In this document: positions 31,254-36,725 of the stretch, piece by piece
Position numbering within the stretch: position 1 is the stretch's first letter
Layout of the letters: every line of letters begins with the position of its first letter
NCBI GenBank assembly: GCA_000695325.1
Contig: AVPN01000591.1
Coordinates: 5,535-42,259, forward strand
DNA length: 36,725 bases
Direction: 5' to 3'
Source: Pleurobrachia bachei
Taxonomy: Eukaryota > Ctenophora > Tentaculata > Cydippida > Pleurobrachiidae
Made by a program: the position numbers and the translations under genes
Notes under the pieces: generated by a model
Database searches by the model: none
The model's input: the letters and a program-made list of their open reading frames with translations, nothing else
What the model was told of the DNA's origin: nothing

Positions 31254-31523
31254 CAAGCTACCGCAGCATGCCGATCCTCATCCTACTGCAGTCGAGCCAC
31301 AATCGTACAGTTTTAAGGTTACTCAAAGTTGGGTTATACACGATCATGGGAAAGAGAGCTGAGAGAGAGATCAGACGCGTCAGTCAAAAGTTCCTATACT
31401 TTCGATTTAACAGGGAAAAGTGCAGACTAACTTCAACTCATCTAAATGTACTGGGATACGTATCTGTGCAGAGGGAACCATGGAATCGACAAAACATAAT
31501 ATATTATGTGGCGAGCGGTGACT

Positions 31524-31607
31524 ATGTGAGAGATGGCATGTGAGAGATGGTATGTGAGAGATGGCATGTGAGAGATGGTATGTGAGAGATGGCTTGTGAG
31601 AGATGGC
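31524..31607. repeat. 14-bp tandem repeat, six units
   Basis: ATGTGAGAGATGGC with alternating C/T at the last base; units start at 31524, 31538, 31552, 31566, 31580 and 31594. It lies just right of the block 2 edge. Confidence 0.95.
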
Positions 31608-31654
31608 AAGTGGGAGTGAAGAGAGGAAACACGTATGTTGTGCACAGAGCCCGT

Positions 31655-31740
31655 ATATGAGAGAGAGGGGGAGAAAGAGAGGGATAGAGAGATAGAGAGA
31701 GACATATTCTCTCTCTCTCTCTCTCTTAGAGTTCTTGTAA
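31655..31740. repeat. GA/CT-rich foldback
   Basis: A GAGAGA-rich stretch followed by a CTCTCT stretch makes a low-complexity foldback. Confidence 0.8.
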
Positions 31741-32413
31741 TGAGGTCCCACAACGAAATAAGGGGTATCATCTTACCACCTTTCTCCTCCTTTCCTTACA
31801 TCTCTTTCCTCCTCCACTCTACACACACATAGTACAGCAAGGAACATAGGGCGTAGTGTGAAACCATCATCACCATCAACATCACGGTACCAATCACCCA
31901 TCAAAATGCTGTAAGTTTGTCAGTCCGTATTGTCTGTCTATTGTGTTGATATTTTAAATGTAATTGGCACGATATACATCGGGACTCCGAATCCAAACTC
32001 AAGACACTCTCAAAGGCAGAACGTTACCTTGTTCCAGACCAAACTAATCTCAAGACACTCTCAAAGGCAAAACGCTACATTGTTCCAGATCAAATCACAC
32101 TCAAGATGGCAGCAAGTGTAGATCCAGCCGCTAGCATTCTCAGAGGCATCAGTGACTGAACATCCCAACTTCTCAGTATTCTTCCATACCAACTGGGAAT
32201 AAGGTCTTGTTAGTTCTCAAATCTAATGAGTTTTCTGAGGTGTTTAGATATACAAGGTATCTATGGATATGGAACTACAACCCCGACTAAAAGGGTGGGG
32301 GACACAACCCAAGTCTGGCGGCATCGACCCGATCTGAGCGCAATGTCAGAATCAAAGCAGGGCCTGACCAGACACACCAAAAAAGGGGTAGGTGAAAGTA
32401 ATATTTTGCCTAC
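31741..32413. other. Expected place of the last CAP exon; none seen
   Basis: Reading the minus strand, I find no exon starting with the V-V-W stretch that normally follows GHFTQ in CAP proteins. A tandem duplication of 51-bp period lies at 31998-32099 (word CTCAAGACACTCTCAAAGGC). Confidence 0.5.
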
Positions 32414-33219
32414 CTGTGTGAAGTGTCCAACACTAGAGCTGTATCCCGGGTAGTTCCAGTTGTAGCTATCTATCTCATTGTACCAATCATCTACTGACTG
32501 ATCTGGTACATCACTAGCGGGAGTTCCCCATGACATCGCCAGATTCTCACCGTACCTTGTGGGGGGAGGGTGTTAATTATTCATGTGAATTATGTGTTAG
32601 GTTGATTGATTCGATAAGAGAGGTTGGCGTGAACATCTCTCTGGGACCCTGCCCACGAGGCGGCTATGGTTACAAAGTATTTTGTGGCATACTACACAGT
32701 TGTCTAATCTCTGCAATTACCCAGAGGAGCTGTGGTAGAAGGCGTTCTCACTGGCAAGTTTGGAACAGTGAGCAGCAGCTGAAGCCTGGATGGTGGTATC
32801 AATAGTTAGGGCGGGTGAGCCATGTAGAGCTCGGTATGCGTTGGTTCGTTCCAGAATCTCATTCTCTACACTTCCCCTCTTGACAAGTGTTGCACTCCTT
32901 TTATCACTGGGAAATGCTCCTCCCTTCCACTCTTTGTATACAGTTTCAGTGCCCCGCTTTCCATTTCTCCACGAGTCCCCCATTTTCATGGGAGTACTCA
33001 CGGCACACCTAGGAGAGGGGTAGAGGGAGTTTTAATAAAATAATAGAAATAACGTAGTAAAATTTCAGGTTGAATTTGGTAGATTAATACCATATCTAAT
33101 CAGTCAATGGTTCAGTTTTATGATTTTGTATCAGTATATCGTTGTTTGGCAATATAAAGGTTCAGTTTAGTTGTAACCTACCCAACCAGAATTACAACAA
33201 TGAGAGTTGCTCGAAACAT
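32414..33219 (-). CDS. Secreted CAP/SCP-domain protein (3' end not found)
   Basis: Exons in gene order: 33182-33219, 32721-33008, 32414-32555, all with GT-AG borders and matching phases. Exon 1 plus the start of exon 2 encode MFRATLIVVILVGCAVSTPM, a classic signal peptide, which is why I chose this start. Exon 2 continues with ENEILERTNAYRALHG and ASAAAHCSKLASENAFYHSS, the first half of a CAP domain with the metal-site region histidine (YHSS). Exon 3 gives YGENLAMSWG and ends SSVGHFTQ, the CAP1 and CAP2 signatures. CAP proteins are extracellular, with roles from lipid binding to venom and immunity. The last exon (VVW onward to the C-terminus) is not visible before the edge of block 2, so the gene is either truncated there or its last exon is too diverged for me to see. 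Confidence 0.8.
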
Positions 33220-34062
33220 TTCAAAGAGTTTAGAAGTTCACAGTCAAACAACAACAGTTTTTTGAAGTAATTCTTCAGTTTAGATTTCGGGTTTTTATAG
33301 TAAAACCACGGGTACTTGTTTAGACAATCCCCATTGTTTACAGCCTTCCCAAGAGGTGTCTATAATAGTATAGTAGAAGCCCCCGTCTATGGCCTTTCTG
33401 AATAAGATGGTCTAATGGTGTTGGTGTGATATGGCTAACAATATATGGAGAATATGAATAATGGCCGTCAGGTGTTGTTCTTGGAGTGATAGAAAATATT
33501 GAAAGGTCTGCCTTACAACATGAGATCTCCATGTCTTTCCAACATCTCACCTGAGAGCTCCCCGCACGTATTGTTATTCTGACTAGTTATAAGTAGACTG
33601 CGTAAGAGTTGTACTGCATCAGCTCAACATGACTGTTTTTATGATCACTTTATCATTGTTAATCTGGCAGCACCGCATGGAATTATTGGTTCTGTATTCT
33701 GTAGTAGACTCAACAGTCAACAAGGAATTACAATTCTCAATCATCATGTTGTTGTGTCTACCCTGACCCTACCCTCACCCACGTACAAGAAGGGAGGAAA
33801 TCCCAACACCAATGCAACGTCAACCCAGCAACCAAGACCCTCAAAATGGCAAAACTTTAATTGATCCAGCCCTAATACTAAACGTGGGGGTCCACTACTA
33901 CTTTCGGGCAGGTCACAATCGAACAAACAAAACCTATAAAATATAAACTCACGAAATAACCCATTCAGAGAGCCCGCCGTAGGGCGCGCCTCGCACCGGC
34001 AAGGGATCGAGGGGGTTACCAATATTATTCAAAATAAAAAGAAAGTGTTCCGCTGTGACAAA
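33220..34062. other. Intergenic, no gene seen
   Basis: Upstream of the CAP gene. GC rises at about 33950-34015. No supported gene. Confidence 0.45.
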
Positions 34063-34136
34063 AGGCTCCACCGAGATTCGAACTCGGGATCTCCTGTTTA
34101 CTAGACAGGCGCTTTAACCAACTAAGCCATGGAGCC
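34063..34136 (-). tRNA. tRNA-Thr (anticodon AGT)
   Basis: Full cloverleaf on the minus strand: 7-bp acceptor stem GGCTCCA/TGGAGCC, D arm GCTTAGTTGGTTAAAGC, anticodon arm CCTGT-CTAGTAA-ACAGG (anticodon AGT, reads ACU/ACC as Thr after A34 editing), T arm CCGAG-TTCGAAT-CTCGG. There is no intron and no encoded CCA. Internal A and B boxes are present, and a T4 Pol III terminator overlaps the discriminator base (34060-34063 on the plus strand). It looks functional. Confidence 0.95.
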
Positions 34137-34265
34137 GGTGCGAAAACTGCAATTGAGAGAATTTTATTCGGAGAACTTGCCTTGTGCACACAATTTGATG
34201 TTGCTAATATAACATCCCCCTGTTGTTAATGTAACATTCTCCTCTTTCAATGATGTACACACGGT

Positions 34266-34334
34266 TCAGTGGTCATAGTACTTCATTGCTGCACTCGTCA
34301 GGTTGTAAACACTAGACTGCAGCACCATACCAAC
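34266..34334 (-). CDS. Candidate last exon of an unidentified gene
   Basis: A good acceptor (ATCTTTCAG) precedes 23 in-frame codons ending in TGA: VGMVLQSSVYNLTSAAMKYY-DH. Length is a whole number of codons from the acceptor. Upstream exons would lie to the right, but that space holds the LINE, so they are either beyond the window or separated by the insertion. I do not recognise the protein. A chance match is quite possible for so short an exon. Confidence 0.35.
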   Translation of the reverse strand, partial: VGMVLQSSVYNLTSAAMKYYDH

Positions 34335-34379
34335 CTGAAAGATGGACATATGTTAGCTGTTAGGGTAGTGTTATAAAGG

Positions 34380-34470
34380 GGGATTAGGGGATGTTTAGTG
34401 GAGGGTTAGGGGAGGGTTAGGGGAGGATGAGGGGAGGATTAGGGGAGGTGTTTGGTGAGGTGTTAGGAAC
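34380..34470. repeat. GGGGAGG-rich low-complexity tract
   Basis: Degenerate units of GGGGAGGGTTA / GGGGAGGATTA. Non-coding. Confidence 0.8.
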
Positions 34471-34719
34471 TGGAAAAGGGTGGGTTGCAACGTGCCCAAG
34501 AAGATGACAGAATTGAAGAGAGTGAATAAGAACAAATGGGACTTTCTTTCCGGAAAAAGGAATAAAATTGTATAACAACTCAATACAAAACATCACACAT
34601 TTATGTAGATCACACATATATGCCCCACTATACACATCACGGTGTTACTCAACAACATCACACATATATCAAACATCTGTCTCATTGGGAGGGAAATGGT
34701 CCAGTGAAGTGCATTTTGG

Positions 34720-36725
34720 TAGCACAGTGGCGTCCGGATTCCCATTTCTCCCCGCCCTTGCTAACACCTATCCTGGACAAGTCCGACCTGATACCTCCTC
34801 GCTCGGTCCCTCCTGGAAACGCACGGGGGAAGATGTGCGGCTAAATCAGGCGGGCGAAGCCTCGGCGGTACCCGGGGACCCTAGTCAAACAGCTAGTCAC
34901 AGATCTGTTGAAGTTAGTAGAAGATTGAAGATTGTGACCTGATCCTGAATCCTCCCTGCGTCTCACACACCCCTGTTCCAGTCTCCTTCCAGTGTGATAC
35001 CAGGTGTAGGAACCCAATCCCGGCCCAGGGTAACGGGATCTACGGTGTTCAGATGTAAATTATCAGTTCCAGTTACAGCCAGTGATGTGTAGTGATTATC
35101 CGCCCGTACTTATTGAAGCAGTTTTCTTTTACCTGTACCGGATCATCCGCCCCGTACTTATTCACGCAGCCTTCTTTTACCGGACCTGTTAATCATCGCT
35201 CCTGAACCTTTTCGGATTGACGGAAGTGCCTATCATGGGGCTTACCTGTCCAGATTTAGCCCAGTTGGACAGTACCGCCGGCTAGAGGTTGTCCACTGGC
35301 GAGGAGCCTCTTAGTGAAATCTCATCTGAGTGACCACATTGCCACCGAAAAGTAATGATGAACGACCTATACAGCACCAGGGTTCAAGCCCCTGCTTATT
35401 ATTCTGATCCACGAAATGGGAGTAGTGAATTGGCGGACTTAAAGCCCATCACGGGAGGGTTCGTTGAAGATGGCCCACTAGTGAGGAAGACCCCGAATAA
35501 TTATGAAAACAGCAAAAAAAGGAGGGTACTCGTTGGTCCGCGAAATAATATTTGGGTTGGTACTTTGAACGTACGCACGCTGAGGAGATCGAAGGTGGAA
35601 CTGGCGAACAGAATTATTGCTAACAGTATAGATATTATGGGAATACAGGAACACAGGATTGTACATACTGAGGAGGCTAGGATTGAGGACTTGCATGGTG
35701 GGGTTAGGTTGATCACTTGTAGTGCTTGGAGGAACAGTGGTGGAGCTTCAGTCGGGGGTGTGGGACTTATGATTACTAAAAGAGCGTACGAATCGATATC
35801 ATCCATCACTCCTTACGGTAGTAGAATCATCAAGGTATCTTTTAGTGGAAACCCTAGACTAACTGTTATTGTAGTTTACAGCCCAACCGAGGCTAGTACA
35901 CCTGAGGAAGCGGAGGATTTCTATAATAATCTTAGGGATTTAATATCGAGCACTCCACCTCATGATCTTTTATTGGTTCTGGGAGATTTTAATGCGAAAC
36001 TTGGCCCTGAAATCCCTGGTTTCACTTATAATAGTAGGACGAACCGGAACGGTTCCCTTTTTCTGGACACTTTGGAGGAATGTGATCTAGAAGCTACTAA
36101 TCTTAGATTTATGAGGAAGAAGGAGAAGCGCTGGACCTTCCTATCAGAAGGTACTCATCACAAAGCTCTTCTTGATTATGTGTTAGTGAGGAAGAAATGG
36201 AGAGCATCGATCAAGGACACCAGAACCACTAACTCCTTCAACAGTATAGGCAGTGACCACCGTGCAGTTATTAGTAAGATAAGATTGTCTCTGCGGAAGA
36301 AGCAGCAACCGGCCAAAAAGGTGCTGTATGATTTTAGAGGATAAGGAACTTCGTGATACCTTCGCAGTATCTGTCCAGAATCGTTTCGAGTCCCTGGCAA
36401 ACATGGATGGATCAGCTTCGGAAAAGTATCAAACATATACTGACGCTGTTCATCAGTCATGTAAGGAACACTTGAAACCAAGACCAAAGAGGAAGAATCT
36501 GGACGTGGCTAAGGACCCAAGAGTTGAGGCGGCCCGGGCTTCTGTTGTCGCGGCAAAGGAGCAGTTTTATCTTGATCAGAACGATGACACCAGGGAGAGT
36601 TTAAATCAAGCAAAAAACAAACTGGGACTTGCTTATACTTCTGTCGAGGAAGAAGTTATAGAACGACAGGTGAAAAGGGTGGAAGAGACAGCGGACCTTG
36701 GTAAGCACCGGGCGAGCTGGAACCT
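34720..36725 (+). mobile_element. RTE-like LINE, 5' part (runs off the window)
   Basis: From about 34720 base composition becomes GC-rich, consistent with a LINE 5' region; a duplication of 47-bp period lies at 35098-35188. The coding part starts at 35355 and continues past the window end; the reverse transcriptase itself is not reached. No 3' end or target duplication can be seen, so the true left edge is uncertain. Confidence 0.75.
35355..36725 (+). pseudogene. LINE ORF: APE-type endonuclease and linker, one frameshift
   Basis: From 35355 the frame gives 329 residues with the full set of endonuclease/exonuclease/phosphatase motifs: GTLNVRTL, IQEHRI, VVYSPTE, LVLGDFNAKLG, RWTF, LLDYVLV and GSDHRAVISKI. 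These nick target DNA for target-primed reverse transcription; the order and spacing resemble the RTE group. The frame closes at 36344 after VLYDFRG, but another frame opens at once at 36340 (DKELRDTFAVSVQNRFESLA) and stays open to the end of the window with a sequence typical of the endonuclease-RT linker. One extra base near 36335-36340 explains this. The catalytic residues of the endonuclease look intact, so this copy is young. Confidence 0.82.

Larger units (their letters stand above)
22540..31410. repeat. Segmental duplication block 2
   Basis: Direct-orientation partner of block 1 (about 200-11440). It holds one PSS-like gene, its 5' flank, a 12-unit minisatellite module, an exon 1-2 fragment and a second 5' flank. 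It includes a 518-N gap. Confidence 0.85.

Noticed and set aside
33744-34022. Minus-strand 92-codon frame before the tRNA
   Set aside because: No recognisable domain; composition is mixed and there is no promoter or splice evidence.

Overview
The window is animal-type nuclear DNA: AT-rich, with small spliced genes (introns mostly about 50-600 bp), a Pol III tRNA gene, an APE-type LINE and many short foldback or inverted-repeat elements. The compact introns and dense small repeats suit an invertebrate with a compact genome, possibly a sponge or other early-branching animal. I cannot name the species.

The window is dominated by two direct copies of one segmental duplication, block 1 (about 200-11440) and block 2 (about 22540-31410). 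Each carries, on the minus strand, a 10-exon gene for a 422-residue polytopic membrane protein that I read as a divergent member of the phosphatidylserine synthase (PSS) family. It is complete at 1067-3921. In block 2 it is present as 23268-28010 but is cut by a 518-N gap whose two sides repeat each other. Partial copies (exons 1-6 at 5085-6630; exons 1-2 at 10268-10616 and 30043-30391) and free copies of the 5' flank fill the rest. The 5' flank holds a divergent plus-strand small open frame with a hydrophobic segment. Minisatellites of 21 bp, 38 bp and about 12 bp sit at or near several duplication joints.

Between the blocks (11440-22540) lie a foldback element with nested palindromes, an X-box-like site, a 416-bp satellite array that opens with an inverted monomer, several MITE-like elements, a duplicated unrecognised segment, and a plus-strand gene (20099-22330). 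That gene joins EF-hand calcium-binding motifs to one gelsolin-like repeat.

Right of block 2 are a minus-strand CAP/SCP secreted protein gene (32414-33219) with signal peptide and two good CAP exons but no visible last exon, a tRNA-Thr(AGT) gene (34063-34136), an isolated candidate last exon (34266-34334), and the 5' part of an RTE-like LINE (about 34720-36725) whose frame breaks once after the endonuclease domain. The protein genes show no obvious shared pathway. What links the blocks is duplication history rather than function.
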